Positions 38,501 to 46,200 of a stretch of 64,000 nucleotides of DNA are shown in pieces. Numbering within the stretch: the stretch's first letter is position 1; each line of letters opens with the position of its first letter. The notes beneath the pieces are model-generated. The model worked only from the letters and a program-made list of their open reading frames with translations, was not told the origin of the DNA and made no database searches. Both the position numbers and the translations under genes were made by a program. Source of the stretch: Gordionus sp. m RMFG-2023 (lineage: Eukaryota > Nematomorpha > Gordioida > Chordodea > Parachordodidae). The DNA lies in contig NC_088777.1 of NCBI RefSeq assembly GCF_954871325.1, positions 37,735,366 through 37,799,365 on the forward strand. The letters are read 5' to 3'.

Positions 38501-39433
38501 TTACTTTAAACATACTCAATAAGGAATTTATCAACAAGTTTACTGATGGTTTTATTACCCACTGATGAATTTTGTTACCCTTTAAAAGTTTTTATTCATA
38601 AATGCTAAATATTATTTTTTGATGATTATGCCTATAAAGGTTTGTCTTGAAAGTATGTACAAAATATTTTATCCCTATGAAATTAGCAATCAATCAATAA
38701 ATAATGTTAATAATGAAGGCTTTACCAAACTAGAATCCGAAATAGGAAATTTGATTCACAAGGAGGTCATAAATGGGAAGATTGATTCTTATAACAAGGT
38801 ATGCATTTAATTAATGTAGCATTTTATACTCCCCATTATGTTGTGGGGAGGGGGGGGGTGTAGAACTTGTATCTTGTAGGAATAGTATTGGGTTATAAAA
38901 AAAATGAAGAATAATTTTACATGCAAAAATTATAAATATAAATGATAATGATAATAGGATAAGTTTATCTTATATATAATGAAAGTAAGGTTTTATGAAA
39001 TTGGGAATTCGATTTAATATAAAACTTAAATAAATATTTTTTTAGGATCGTTTTTTCCAAATAAATTTAATTCTTATTCACTTATAATATAATAATTAAT
39101 TTTATTATTGAATAAATATAATATTTAGTCGAGCTATTGTGATCACCTATTTTATATATAAAGTACGTTTTGGATTAGTAAATAAGAACTCATTAGACTT
39201 TCTGCCTTATCTTTCTTTACTGCTAATGTTAATCAAAACATATTTAATATTTCATATTTCAAATATGTTTATTTCAGGTTTTATACATCAAAAATCCCGA
39301 CGACAGAAAACTCCTTTTTTCCAAAACATTAAAATCAGGCGCCTTTTTCCAAAAAAATTGCCGTTCCCTGCTAGTTAGGGCTGCCATTTTGGACTCGAAT
39401 ATAGTAGTTAAAAGTAATTTGTTTTTTAAATGA
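14531..39433 (+). CDS. CSN1: COP9 signalosome complex subunit 1 (13 coding exons)
   Basis: CSN1 is a scaffold subunit of the COP9 signalosome, which removes NEDD8 from cullins. Coding exons: 14531-14557, 14603-14710, 26302-26678, 26909-27044, 30083-30248, 30396-30499, 33883-34166, 34253-34353, 36058-36289, 36779-36884, 37402-37503, 38640-38798, 39278-39433. They total 2058 nt, exactly 686 codons with the stop. Donor and acceptor phases agree at all 12 joins. Landmarks shared with animal CSN1 are [100 protein letters not shown] and the winged-helix end (IDSYNK then VLYIKNPDD). The protein is about 190 residues longer than human CSN1; the extra length is Thr/Ser/Asn/Gln-rich and lies mainly in exons 5-9, between the helical repeats. 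Intron 2 is 11.6 kb; intron 1 is only 45 bp. The first exon is the least certain. Confidence 0.93.
14603..14710 (+). CDS. CSN1: CSN1 coding exon 2
   Basis: 36 codons between acceptor gtcag and donor GTAAAT, phase 0 to 0. It begins [10 protein letters not shown] and ends [10 protein letters not shown], which joins exon 3 to give [13 protein letters not shown], matching the SLDLEQYAASYSG stretch of vertebrate CSN1. An acidic linker of E, N and S lies between. Confidence 0.85.
15076..18479 (+). mobile_element. hAT transposon relic, DUF659 type
   Basis: Short inverted ends AGAGATGTAAAT (from 15077) and ATTTACATCTCT (to 18478) bracket a plus-strand DUF659/hAT transposase relic. No matching 8-bp flanking duplication was found, so the boundaries are tentative. 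The right end abuts the LINE at 18485. Confidence 0.55.
17475..18319 (+). pseudogene. hAT transposase fragment (DUF659 region), decayed
   Basis: Plus-strand pieces in order: [12 protein letters not shown] and [12 protein letters not shown] (about 17520-17625), [20 protein letters not shown] and NLLLKDL (about 17625-17705), which match the DUF659 pattern of a metal-binding D/N and an HGLNLLLKD block; then [19 protein letters not shown] (about 17995-18050) and [15 protein letters not shown] (about 18134-18180), the typical LDPRY block before the dimerisation region. Frameshifts and stops separate these blocks. The PVER dimerisation motif was not found. Confidence 0.72.
18485..20205 (-). mobile_element. 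Non-LTR retrotransposon (LINE) copy A, endonuclease + partial RT
   Basis: Minus strand, high to low coordinates: an apurinic-type endonuclease with [20 protein letters not shown] and [11 protein letters not shown] (about 20080-19965), [20 protein letters not shown] (about 19910-19850), and [19 protein letters not shown] (about 19710-19660), the SDH block of LINE endonucleases; a linker with KSRIYKTN and [18 protein letters not shown]; then the start of a reverse transcriptase with MALKIQL and [14 protein letters not shown] (about 18650-18550). Stops and frameshifts are scattered. The RT is cut off near 18485, where the hAT relic ends. The clade was not determined. Confidence 0.8.
20263..20655 (+). 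mobile_element. LINE copy B, fragment, inverted relative to copy A
   Basis: Plus-strand fragment homologous to 19199-19612 of copy A, with [28 protein letters not shown] and the segment ending aagaagtacatgtacc. Only the linker after the endonuclease domain is present. It has point differences and small indels from copy A. Copies A and B form a broken inverted repeat. Confidence 0.82.
20880..24545 (-). mobile_element. Ty3/Gypsy LTR retrotransposon fossil (element 2) with nested MITE
   Basis: Minus-strand fossil. From high to low: a gag-like segment (24543-24265 and 24172-23890) with an N-rich tail; the leading part of RT (23497-23306); RT segments (about 23240-22481) with [16 protein letters not shown] sequence near 22700; RNase H and integrase zinc-binding (22331-21672), including [37 protein letters not shown] and CDSCNKY; integrase core (21642-21457) with [13 protein letters not shown] and LTDNGTNF; and the integrase C-terminal part (21405-20902). 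Broken, with several interruptions and a MITE inserted at 23546-23889. Clear LTRs were not found, so the outer limits are only the coding limits. Confidence 0.88.
23546..23889. mobile_element. hAT-type MITE, copy 2, nested in Gypsy element 2
   Basis: Closely similar to the first ~330 bp of the MITE at 12878-13290, beginning agtggcctagctacggggg and ending just after the twin GGCCGAAGGCC palindromes at 23850-23889. The right inverted repeat is missing. It sits within the Gypsy fossil, so it arrived after that element. Confidence 0.85.
24546..25202. other. AT-rich intron sequence, possible Gypsy leader or LTR remnant
   Basis: This is where the 5' LTR of Gypsy element 2 would be expected, but no matching repeat was found on the other side. 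Nothing else was recognised. Confidence 0.4.
25203..25583 (-). mobile_element. Gypsy-type integrase fragment
   Basis: The open frame carries [20 protein letters not shown] followed by KENLSRRYG, resembling the start of the zinc-binding integrase region of Ty3/Gypsy polyproteins. Small, isolated and broken; it may belong to another old copy. Confidence 0.55.
26000..26110 (+). mobile_element. Gypsy-type integrase zinc-binding fragment
   Basis: Plus-strand pieces RIIIPICNL and [14 protein letters not shown] followed by VFWSE resemble the H2C2 integrase region (pattern [16 protein letters not shown]). Broken fossil, about 190 bp upstream of CSN1 exon 3. Confidence 0.55.
26302..26678 (+). CDS. 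CSN1: CSN1 coding exon 3
   Basis: Acceptor tatctag, donor GTTGTA, phase 0 to 2. Encodes the start of the helical-repeat region: [55 protein letters not shown], then [15 protein letters not shown]. Confidence 0.96.
26909..27044 (+). CDS. CSN1: CSN1 coding exon 4
   Basis: Acceptor gaacag, donor GTATAG, phase 2 to 0. Encodes [20 protein letters not shown] and then [20 protein letters not shown], with the end NVMR; close to human [20 protein letters not shown]. Too short to appear as a standalone long open frame. Confidence 0.96.
27045..30082 (+). other. CSN1 intron 4
   Basis: Donor GTATAG, acceptor tgtag. Holds the hAT MITE at 28286-28943. The rest is AT-rich, with a purine-rich A/G tract near 27571-27609, and nothing else recognisable. 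Confidence 0.8.
28286..28943. mobile_element. hAT-type MITE of the CAGAGACCTGCAG/GCCCGG family, copy 1
   Basis: The left end is CAGAGACATGCAGGCCCGG and the right end is GGAGGTCTCTG, imperfectly inverted. The flanking 8 bp are identical: ATTTATAT at 28278-28285 and 28944-28951. GC-rich arms made of repeated GGCCCGG/CCGGGCC blocks interrupt AT-rich DNA. There is no coding capacity. Confidence 0.9.
30083..30248 (+). CDS. CSN1: CSN1 coding exon 5
   Basis: Acceptor tgtag, donor GTATTT, phase 0 to 1. Encodes [20 protein letters not shown], conserved with human [20 protein letters not shown], then a lineage-specific S/N/K/T-rich tail that starts the large internal insertion. Confidence 0.94.
30396..30499 (+). 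CDS. CSN1: CSN1 coding exon 6 (low complexity)
   Basis: Acceptor tcaag, donor GTAAAT, phase 1 to 0. It encodes a Thr/Ser-rich segment ([19 protein letters not shown] and onward). There is no homology to human CSN1. It is supported only by phase agreement, open frame and compositional continuity with exons 5 and 7. Skipping this exon would also break the frame, because its length is not a multiple of three. Confidence 0.7.
30500..33882 (+). other. CSN1 intron 6
   Basis: Donor GTAAAT, acceptor atatcag. It contains the hAT element at 31850-33302. The flanks 30500-31849 and 33311-33882 show no recognisable gene. Confidence 0.75.
31850..33302 (+). mobile_element. hAT element with transposase C-terminal remnant, complete ends
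   Basis: The ends TAGTGTTGTCGAACGCGTT and (inverted) TAGTGCTGTAAAATCGAACGCG match. The flanking 8 bp are identical: CTTATTTT at 31842-31849 and 33303-33310. Both subterminal regions carry several copies of the palindrome GAACGCGTTC, likely transposase-binding sites. Inside, plus-strand pieces [19 protein letters not shown] (about 32620-32676) and [18 protein letters not shown] (about 32900-32955) are the C-terminal part of a hAT transposase. The N-terminal two thirds is absent and stops are present, so this is a non-autonomous deletion derivative. Confidence 0.92.
33883..34166 (+). CDS. CSN1: CSN1 coding exon 7
   Basis: Acceptor atatcag, donor GTTTAT, phase 0 to 2. A Thr/Ser/Ala-rich first half ([21 protein letters not shown]) is followed by the conserved [11 protein letters not shown] (human KLKCAAGLAEL) and [12 protein letters not shown] (human YKQAAKCLLLAS), with an N-rich insert between them. 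Confidence 0.92.
34253..34353 (+). CDS. CSN1: CSN1 coding exon 8
   Basis: Acceptor gataag, donor GTGAGT, phase 2 to 1. Encodes [20 protein letters not shown] and then a five-glutamine run. The alternative acceptor 8 bp downstream (tgtag) gives an early stop, so the first was chosen. Mostly lineage-specific sequence. Confidence 0.78.
34596..36019 (-). mobile_element. hAT element of the CAGAGACCTGCAG/GCCCGG family with BED-finger remnant
   Basis: The ends are inverted repeats, CAGAGACCTGCAG and CTGCAGGTCTCTG. The flanking 8 bp are identical: ATTTTTAT at 34588-34595 and 36020-36027. Both arms carry GGCCCGG-type blocks. The minus strand holds a BED finger open frame (35185-35499). It fills 1424 of the 1704 bp of CSN1 intron 8. 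It has the same ends as the shorter MITE at 28286-28943, so it is a longer relative that links that MITE family to hAT. Confidence 0.93.
35185..35499 (-). pseudogene. BED-type zinc finger, N-terminal remnant of a hAT transposase
   Basis: A 104-codon minus-strand frame starting at Met 35499. It contains [18 protein letters not shown], then [20 protein letters not shown] and HLKRHKC. This fits the BED finger pattern (aromatic W..F, C-x2-C, then H-x3-H, here HLKRH, with C following). BED fingers sit at the N-terminus of hAT transposases and bind DNA. No catalytic domain follows, so it is a deletion derivative, although the finger itself is intact. Confidence 0.8.
36058..36289 (+). CDS. CSN1: CSN1 coding exon 9
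   Basis: Acceptor ctattag, donor GTAAAT, phase 1 to 2. It starts with a P/S/N-rich stretch and ends in the conserved [19 protein letters not shown] and [13 protein letters not shown] (human LLSPSNVAIYGGLCALATF). The acceptor lies only 38 bp after the right end of a hAT element in intron 8. Confidence 0.95.
36350..36628. mobile_element. Probable MITE in CSN1 intron 9
   Basis: Begins CATAGGCGTATCCCGG and ends in a C-rich run followed by tataattacgc. The right part (gagaggggctgggg ... ttttttatta ... cccccccc) resembles the right end of the hAT element at 7507-11295. The ends are imperfect and no target duplication was found. Confidence 0.4.
36624..36848 (+). repeat. Tandem duplication of the CSN1 exon-10 acceptor and first part of exon 10
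   Basis: Copy 1 is 36624-36734 (111 bp) and copy 2 is 36735-36848 (114 bp). Each begins tacgcaacattatatttata, includes the acceptor catcaag and about 65 bp of coding sequence up to tctaaa. The copies are nearly identical. Copy 1 lacks one base in the coding part and two near its end, and reading from its acceptor soon meets a stop. Copy 2 continues into the rest of exon 10. Confidence 0.95.
36779..36884 (+). CDS. CSN1: CSN1 coding exon 10
   Basis: Acceptor catcaag, donor GTTCAT, phase 2 to 0. Encodes [20 protein letters not shown] and [15 protein letters not shown] (human [35 protein letters not shown]). The acceptor and first part of the exon are duplicated just upstream (36624-36734); only this second copy stays in frame and reaches a donor. 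Confidence 0.94.
36885..37401 (+). other. CSN1 intron 10
   Basis: Donor GTTCAT, acceptor taacag. The segment 37105-37320 has repeated ggtccgat and ccgatccgac blocks that look like an old MITE; no ends were identified. Confidence 0.5.
37402..37503 (+). CDS. CSN1: CSN1 coding exon 11
   Basis: Acceptor taacag, donor GTTACA, 34 codons, phase 0 to 0. Encodes [20 protein letters not shown] and [14 protein letters not shown] (human [34 protein letters not shown]). Part of the PCI domain. Confidence 0.95.
37504..38639 (+). other. CSN1 intron 11
   Basis: Donor GTTACA, acceptor ataaag. The stretch 38150-38305 has cccaaccca and gggttggg blocks and ends in cacctctag, suggesting an old hAT-type MITE. 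No intact ends were confirmed. Confidence 0.5.
38640..38798 (+). CDS. CSN1: CSN1 coding exon 12
   Basis: Acceptor ataaag, donor GTATGC, 53 codons, phase 0 to 0. Encodes [16 protein letters not shown], an N-rich insert, then [20 protein letters not shown] and IDSYNK, equivalent to human [20 protein letters not shown]; this is the PCI winged-helix. Confidence 0.94.
38799..39277 (+). other. CSN1 intron 12
   Basis: Donor GTATGC, acceptor atttcag. It has a G-run near 38845-38860. Nothing else was recognised. Confidence 0.6.
39278..39433 (+). CDS. CSN1: CSN1 coding exon 13 with stop
   Basis: Acceptor atttcag, stop TGA at 39431-39433. Encodes [20 protein letters not shown], then a C-terminal helix with [16 protein letters not shown] (human MMLRAAVLRNQIHVKS). 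It ends in NLFFK and lacks the Ser-rich tail of the human protein. Confidence 0.95.
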   Translation, partial: VLYIKNPDDRKLLFSKTLKSGAFFQKNCRSLLVRAAILDSNIVVKSNLFFK

Positions 39434-39569
39434 CTATAAGTATAAATTAAACCTTCCAGATAGACTAAATATTATGGAGTTTAAGTCTTTGCTACATTAA
39501 CCTTATGTAATTAAAATATATTTTAATGTTTTAATATATAAAGCCAAGTATGTTTTTTTTCTAATATTT

Positions 39570-39575
39570 AATAAA
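39570..39575 (+). terminator. Candidate CSN1 polyadenylation signal
   Basis: AATAAA lies 137 bp after the stop codon. An ATTAAA at 39446-39451 is a second candidate. In DNA this AT-rich such hexamers occur often by chance. Confidence 0.3.
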
Positions 39576-39830
39576 AAAAGATGAGGTTATTAATTAATTT
39601 TAACGGATAGCAGATGCTGTTTTACTATACATTCATTAATTATTTTTTTAGAATGACGTGGTCATATGGAATAAAGTAACAAAAGGAGGAAATTTACATT
39701 ACCAATTTGATAACTTATTTTAATGTTATATTTTTTATTATATTTATTTTTTTTATACTAAATTATCATTTAATTTTTGTATTCGATAATTATAATAAAT
39801 TAACAAATTGTCAAATCCTTTTATTTATAT

Positions 39831-40110
39831 CAGGGACCTGCAGAGTTATAATTTTACCCAATTTTTTAAAAAATCCCATTTTATCTGGATTTTTAAAATT
39901 CTCATTATTTTTACATCCCAGTCAATATTTTTAAAATTTCATCCCAAATAATTTTCGCTGTGTTATTACCTGAAAAGGAAATTTAGAACTTGGAAAGTAA
40001 ATGACTGTTAAATGATCTATCATGTGGTTACTGATTGATATATTTATCAGTTTGGACTAGATTGTTATTTTTAGGCCCAACTTGGCCAGAATTTATTAAA
40101 ATCATATTTT
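39831..40110. mobile_element. Relic of the CAGAGACCTGCAG hAT family (one end)
   Basis: The left end CAGGGACCTGCAGAG is preceded by tttatat, and later comes ggcccaacttggcc near 40072-40085. No right end was found. Diverged and incomplete; the right limit is a guess. Confidence 0.4.
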
Positions 40111-40563
40111 AAGGTAGAACCCCCTGTTCAATATAGAAATAATCTTCACTAATACCAAATTATAAAATCGCAACGTTAGACTTTACCATTATTTCTACAA
40201 ATCTTTATATAAAATTTAACGCTTTTATTAATGATTATTTCAAGTTTGCTTAAAATGGAAATAATATAAGATTATTAATTAAGCGGAAAATAATTCCCTG
40301 GAAAAATAATTCTCCGGAATTGATTTTCTCAAAATTTTTTAATATATTATTTGAGGATTTTTATTCCATGGATATATTTATAGGGAATTTTTTCTCCTAT
40401 TTTATTAATTTAATATCTTAAAAAACGGGGATTTTTTTCCGGGGAATTATTTTCCTAATGTATTTCAAGTTTTTATTTAAAAAAAACTGAAGAATTTAAA
40501 ATTTATCTTTGCAAACTTATACTATATTTTACTATTTATAATGAAAACGATTATCAATATCGT

Positions 40564-40650
40564 CAGAGACCTGCTGAGGTATTTTTAATTTCGAATCCTG
40601 TATTGTTCCTAATTTCATTTTCAAACCAGGCTCAGAATTTTAAGAAATTA
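40564..40650. mobile_element. Relic of the CAGAGACCTGCAG hAT family (one end)
   Basis: The left end CAGAGACCTGCTGAGG is followed by tcaaaccaggctcagaat. No right end was found. Confidence 0.35.
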
Positions 40651-40887
40651 GCAAATTGTTGCTAAGGGAAATTGAAAATATAAATGAATATTAAACAATC
40701 AATTATAAGATTTTCTTTCTGATGGATATATGTTTAGGGCTCGAAAAACTAAAAACAACGAGAAATCCAAATTTTATTTTTGATCTTACAATAATCTATT
40801 TGTTATGTTTTTAGTTTTATTTGCTTGCTTTCTATGATTTTATTTCAATTATTATTTTCTTTAAATTTTTTTTATTATTTTGTTAAG

Positions 40888-41580
40888 TGAATACAGCTTT
40901 GTTGTGGTGACGGAAATTATGAAGGCAACGGAAGAAATTGGAGTGTAATGGAAAACTTGTTCAATGCGATCTTATGGGAAGAAAACATTCCAGCGGACTG
41001 GAAAAAAGTGTAGTTATAACCGATTTACAAGGGAAAAAGTGATCCAATAGATTGTGGCTCATACCGGGCGACCAAGCTCCTGGAGCATGGAATGAAAGTT
41101 TTCGAGAGAATTCTAGAGAAGGGAAGAGATCTAATAAAAATCGATGATATGCTCTTTAGTTTTACACCTTGGAAGAGAACTACGGATGCCATTTTCGTGG
41201 TAAGACAGATGCAAGAAAAGTATCAGGCCAGGAAAAGCACCTTTGTTTTGTAGAATTAGAGAAGGCGTTTGACAGGGTTCCTCGTGAAGTTACTAAATGG
41301 TCTTTGAGAAAATTATATGTAGAGGAATGGTTGGTTATGGCCGAGATGCTGATTTTAATGTACGAGGATGCCCGAACTGTTGTTAGGACACATGGTAGTG
41401 AGGGCTTTGAAGTAATGAGGGCTATATCAAAAATCTGTTTTGAGCCCATTATTATTTAGATGGAGATTGATACATGTAAGGAACATGGAGAACTACCCTG
41501 GGAACTTCTTGTTGACGATCTTACACTGCTGGCAATAAGTAAAGCAGAGTTAAAGGATAAGATAATCATTTGGTAGACGA
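40888..41580 (+). mobile_element. LINE fragment, RTE-like reverse transcriptase
   Basis: Plus-strand pieces: VVVTEIMKATEEIGV (about 40905-40950), NLFNAILWEENIPADWKKV, YRATKLLEHGMKVFERILEK (about 41060-41120), TDAIFVVRQMQEKYQARKST, VELEKAFDRVPREV (about 41245-41290), SVLSPLLF and ELPWELLVDDLTLLA (about 41487-41535). These are the reverse transcriptase fingers, the catalytic motif A region (FD in KAFDRV) and motif C, where YADD is now VDD. Several frameshifts and stops. Neither the endonuclease nor the 3' end was seen. It is unrelated in sequence to LINE copies A and B. Confidence 0.85.
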
Positions 41581-41589
41581 TTTTTATAT

Positions 41590-43001
41590 CAATATTTTGG
41601 TAAGTCAACTGAAACTAGGGGAAATTTTTAATATTATTTTTTTTAATATTTATTTAATTTACTTTTCGTAAAATTATTTTTTTTATTAAAAAATAATAAA
41701 TATGCGATCGTATGGCGATTGTTGTATTTTATTGTGGCTATTAGTTGGAGATTTTTTGATTAATAAATTTTAATTTAACGTCGAATATTTTTTTAAATTT
41801 AACAAATATTTTTTCCCCTTTTAATGGATTACATAAATTTTATCTATATCATAATTTGATATACAAAAACCATGGCTTTTTTAAAGGTCAGAACTTCTTA
41901 TTAATCACACGTGTTGTTATAATAGCATGAAATTGGAGAAAAATGCAGCATCTTATAGAGTAAGATACTAAACATATTCAAGCAGCTATTCAGGTATTAT
42001 TTAAATTTAGAAGAAATAAAAGGAAGTTATTTATAGTTTGCGTTAAATATAGATAAAGGGAGCTATATATTTTTTAATAATTATGAAAAGAATTATATAA
42101 ATGTTAAAAATACGTTGTGTCCTTAAAGCCCTTTTATTTTGTAATATAATTTAGATGTTTTCTTTCATTCCATTTTTTATAATGACTTGTCGGGCCCCAA
42201 GTTATAGGGAGGAGAACAGGAAGAAAATATTTTTATTTTCGTAATATTAAACATGTCAAATTTAAGTAAATTAATTAAATTTTTAGATGTTATAAATTTA
42301 TATTTGTTTTTCCTTAAAATTATAACTATCTATATTATAATTGTTTATATATTATGTTCATTCAAATAAATTGCTTAATTATCTAATATTTAATTTAATA
42401 GTCCTAACTTAGTAGCATCCAATTTATTAAAATTTTAAAAAATATATATTTTAGACTATCCTAAATATAAAATAATAGATCTCGAAAATTATGCGAATTC
42501 AACGATAAAAAATATATAAGCCATTTTTAATGTAAAATTTAAGAATTATGAAAATTTCACCAAAGTTTTGCAATTCTTAAAACTTTTGAGCAATGAAACT
42601 TTGAATTATTATTACATCAAAAAAATTCCACCAATAGCCACACGATATCTCATATAAAAAAATATAATTAAAAAAAATAATATTAAAAATTTTCCTAATT
42701 TCAGTGTCTTAGTATTTTTTTTTTATTTGTGGAGATAGAGATACACGTAAAAATATTTCAAAAAATTTCTAAAGTAGTTAATAGCGTTCTACTTAAAAAA
42801 AAATAGCCACAGTGATTATCGCACTAATTTTAAAAGTAGCTTTTAATAACACTGTCCCATCCCTGGTTAAGCGCCTATATTTATTCATTTTTTAATTATG
42901 AAGCTAACCCTACCACATATATGTGTTTTATTGAAATCAAGCAGATGAGATAAATAATATATATCTTAAAACAAATTAAAATTGTGAAATTAAACCTTAT
43001 A
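41590..43001. other. AT-rich stretch without recognisable feature
   Basis: No open frame with a known domain, and no terminal repeats were recognised. Confidence 0.5.
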
Positions 43002-43009
43002 CTTTTAAG

Positions 43010-43231
43010 TAGTGTTGTTAAACGGCTCTTTTTGAGGCGATTTTTAAAAACTGCTAACTCAATATCCTAGGCAGAAAAATATTGCCTATGCCTCAAGATT
43101 TCGATAATATATGTAAGACCTTTGTTCCTTCTATGAGAAAAATCTTCAGGCTTGGGTAATATTTTTCTGGATAAAATATTGAGTTAGCCGTTTTTAAAAA
43201 TCGGCTCAAAACGAGCCATTTAACAATACTA
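43010..43231. mobile_element. Foldback MITE with long inverted arms, copy 1
   Basis: The left arm, tagtgttgttaaacggctc ... aaactgctaactcaatat, is the inverse of atattgagttagccgttttt ... gagccatttaacaatacta. The arms are about 75-100 bp each, leaving a small centre. The flanks cttttaag (43002-43009) and cctttaag (43232-43239) match at 7 of 8, suggesting a hAT-type insertion. Non-coding. A related copy lies at 59463-59672. Confidence 0.85.
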
Positions 43232-43239
43232 CCTTTAAG

Positions 43240-46200
43240 GCAAAACCCTCCTATCGCCTATATTATATATAAACCTTATTATCTTACATCAGGCATTGGA
43301 CTTTATGATTCCTTTTTTATTTTGACCAATTTTAAGCAGTGGTCGCCTTTACTCACTGTGCTCAAAATTAATTTTTTAAAAATTACCTGAATTTTTTTAG
43401 CTAATATATTCAAAATTACCTTTTTTAAAGGTATTTTTTTTAAAAAACTAAAAAGTATGTGACTATTTATCGATATGGTATTCGTAACAATAATCTTATA
43501 TTTACATATCCAAAAAAAGTATGTATAGTTATAGACAGTTAAAGTTTTCCAAAAAGTTACTAGTTACAACAAAATTAATCTTATATTTATTTTAATATCG
43601 TCTCAAAATATCTTAGGCAAAGTGCCTAAGATTTTTAGTTGGAAGGAACCTGAGTTGTTAAAATATAATTTTCGGGTGTATCTAGATAATGATCTTAAAA
43701 TATATTTAGATACAGATACACTTTTAGAAAATGAAACTATAAGATACACATTTTTCCAAGCTACATCTAAGATATAATTTTTTATTATCATGTAAGGTGT
43801 TAATGTTAAATATGAGAATATATTGTTAAAACTAAAATATTGAAATGAACCCCACATTGTTTATTCAGTTTGATAAAATAATAATTATAAAATATTGCTA
43901 GCTTTTAAAAATAAAACATTCTCAAATTTTATTTTATCAATGAGGCATCTCTATCTTTGAACAACTTAGTCACCATATGATGATGCACTGGAAGATAATG
44001 TTGTACTATACTATGAATAACATATTAATATCCTCTTCAAACTTGATAAAATCCTGACACAAATTTGTTATTTTTAAAGAAATCATTCAGTTTAGTGGGT
44101 GATCTATTCTTTCTTGCTTTAATTGTGATTTTTATATTAAAAACGCAAAATAAAATTATATTAGAATATATCGAATAAAAGATAGAGCTAAGAATTAAAA
44201 TATAAATACGCATATATTTTTATAAAATTATAAATATGTTACAGATAGAAAATTTATATATCTAGATATTTTAACAATTCTAAATGGTCTCCCCCGTTTT
44301 TTTTTAAACTCATAAATGACATATCTTTTGAATATAACAATAAAAGTAACTACTTATTTTTTTAGTTACTTTTTATAATTCAAACATATATATATATACC
44401 TCAATAAATATATATTTAAATATAATTAATTTTTTTTAAATATAATATACAAATATTTATCAACTTATGGAAAAGATTTAAAATTTCACGACAAATTTGT
44501 TTGAAGTTCATATGGCAAGTATTATACACAGTCCGCACATTTTTTTTCAAATTTCTCTTCTAATGCCATTTTCAGTTAGTACGTGTTTAAAAGTGGCTAG
44601 GCATGCTTCCAGGATTTTTTTTCTTTCTACAGAAAGGATAATAATTTGTCGAATTATTACTTGTATAATATGAAAAAATTTAGAAGTTCAAGGTTCTCAG
44701 GCGCTGTTTAATCGTTAAACCACATTTGCTCCGCATTTGGTTAGGTTTGCCCACGGAATATTGTGATTAGTTATTTTTGATATTCCTATATTTAATTATT
44801 TAGCTTTTTTTAAATATATAATATTTTTATAACATCTCCTTCAAAGCCGGTGCCTGGAAGAACTAATTTTAGAGTCTATGCCAATACTTTGCGTTTTATT
44901 AATGCCTAAATGTGCTTTAAAGTAGCCAGTATAAATGAAAAATATTAGTAACAAAATTTGGCCAACTTACGTCACAAAATTTTATGAATGCTTAGTGCTT
45001 AATCGTTTATTATTTAAATCCATTTATTAGATAAAGCAAAAAATAATTTTCATTAGCAAAATAATTAAAAGATGCCAAGATTGGCATCAAGCTAGAATGA
45101 AAAATAGAAACTAAAATATATGGTTTGAGCAAATATTTAGTGCCTAAATTGAACTATTATTTATTAATTCCTCAATCACAAGAAACGAGTTCGCAAAATA
45201 AGGCAATCTTTTAAAAACTTGAATTCTGGAATTTATATCAAACTAATAAATAGTACTTAATTATTACATTATGGTTTAGGGGGGAGGTAAAATAATAAAT
45301 TGACATTATCCAGTTAGGAGAATATATAAATTTGAAAGTAGTAAATCTGAAAGTTATATCAGTAATTAGTGCTATTTAATATATTTTTGTGCTTCAACCC
45401 ATTTGGTAGATAGTTTAAGGAAAAACTCATTATAGACAATATAGGAAAAGATTCCCAAGATTAGCATAATGCCAGTACAAAATAATAGAAGTGCTGAATA
45501 TGGGTGGAGGAGACCTGGGTTATACTGTCCATAAAAAATTGAATTATAAAAAATAGACGATGCAAATTTTGCAAAATGTTTAAACGTAGTTTTATTCTTT
45601 ACATATATCTCAACGGTAGAAATTAATATTTAAGAAAAAAATCTGTTAGGTTTTATTACCCTTCATTGCACAGGTGAAAAAAAATCATGCGAGAGACAAA
45701 GTGGAGTCCCTCAGACCCCAATTTAGAAACACTATATATTAAAATCAAATTAATTTGTAGCTTTCTTATTTTGGAAATTATTAAATGAACTTTAATTATT
45801 TTAACTATTTTTATAATTTAATGTTATTTTATCATTATATAACAGCTTTTGACAAGGGAGTCAAACAAATGACAAATTATTTTAAAATGTCATAATGTGA
45901 TATAAAAAAACTATATAAATAAAATCGATTATGTAGAAATGTTTATAAAATATAACTTTTAATTAATAATAATGATATATAAAAAAAGTGTTTATTTATG
46001 CTTAATATATCAATGCCAAAACAGATGGAAAAAAGTTACACGGATAACAGGTGGGGTCTATGTGATTCTAAGCTCACCCTTTAACTTATGAACTATTGAA
46101 AAAATCGAAATTAATTATGCATACATTACTTTATTCAAAAATGTTAAGTTACTAAAAGATTTAGGCAAAAATATCTAAAGAACCCATAGTCCCACATGTG

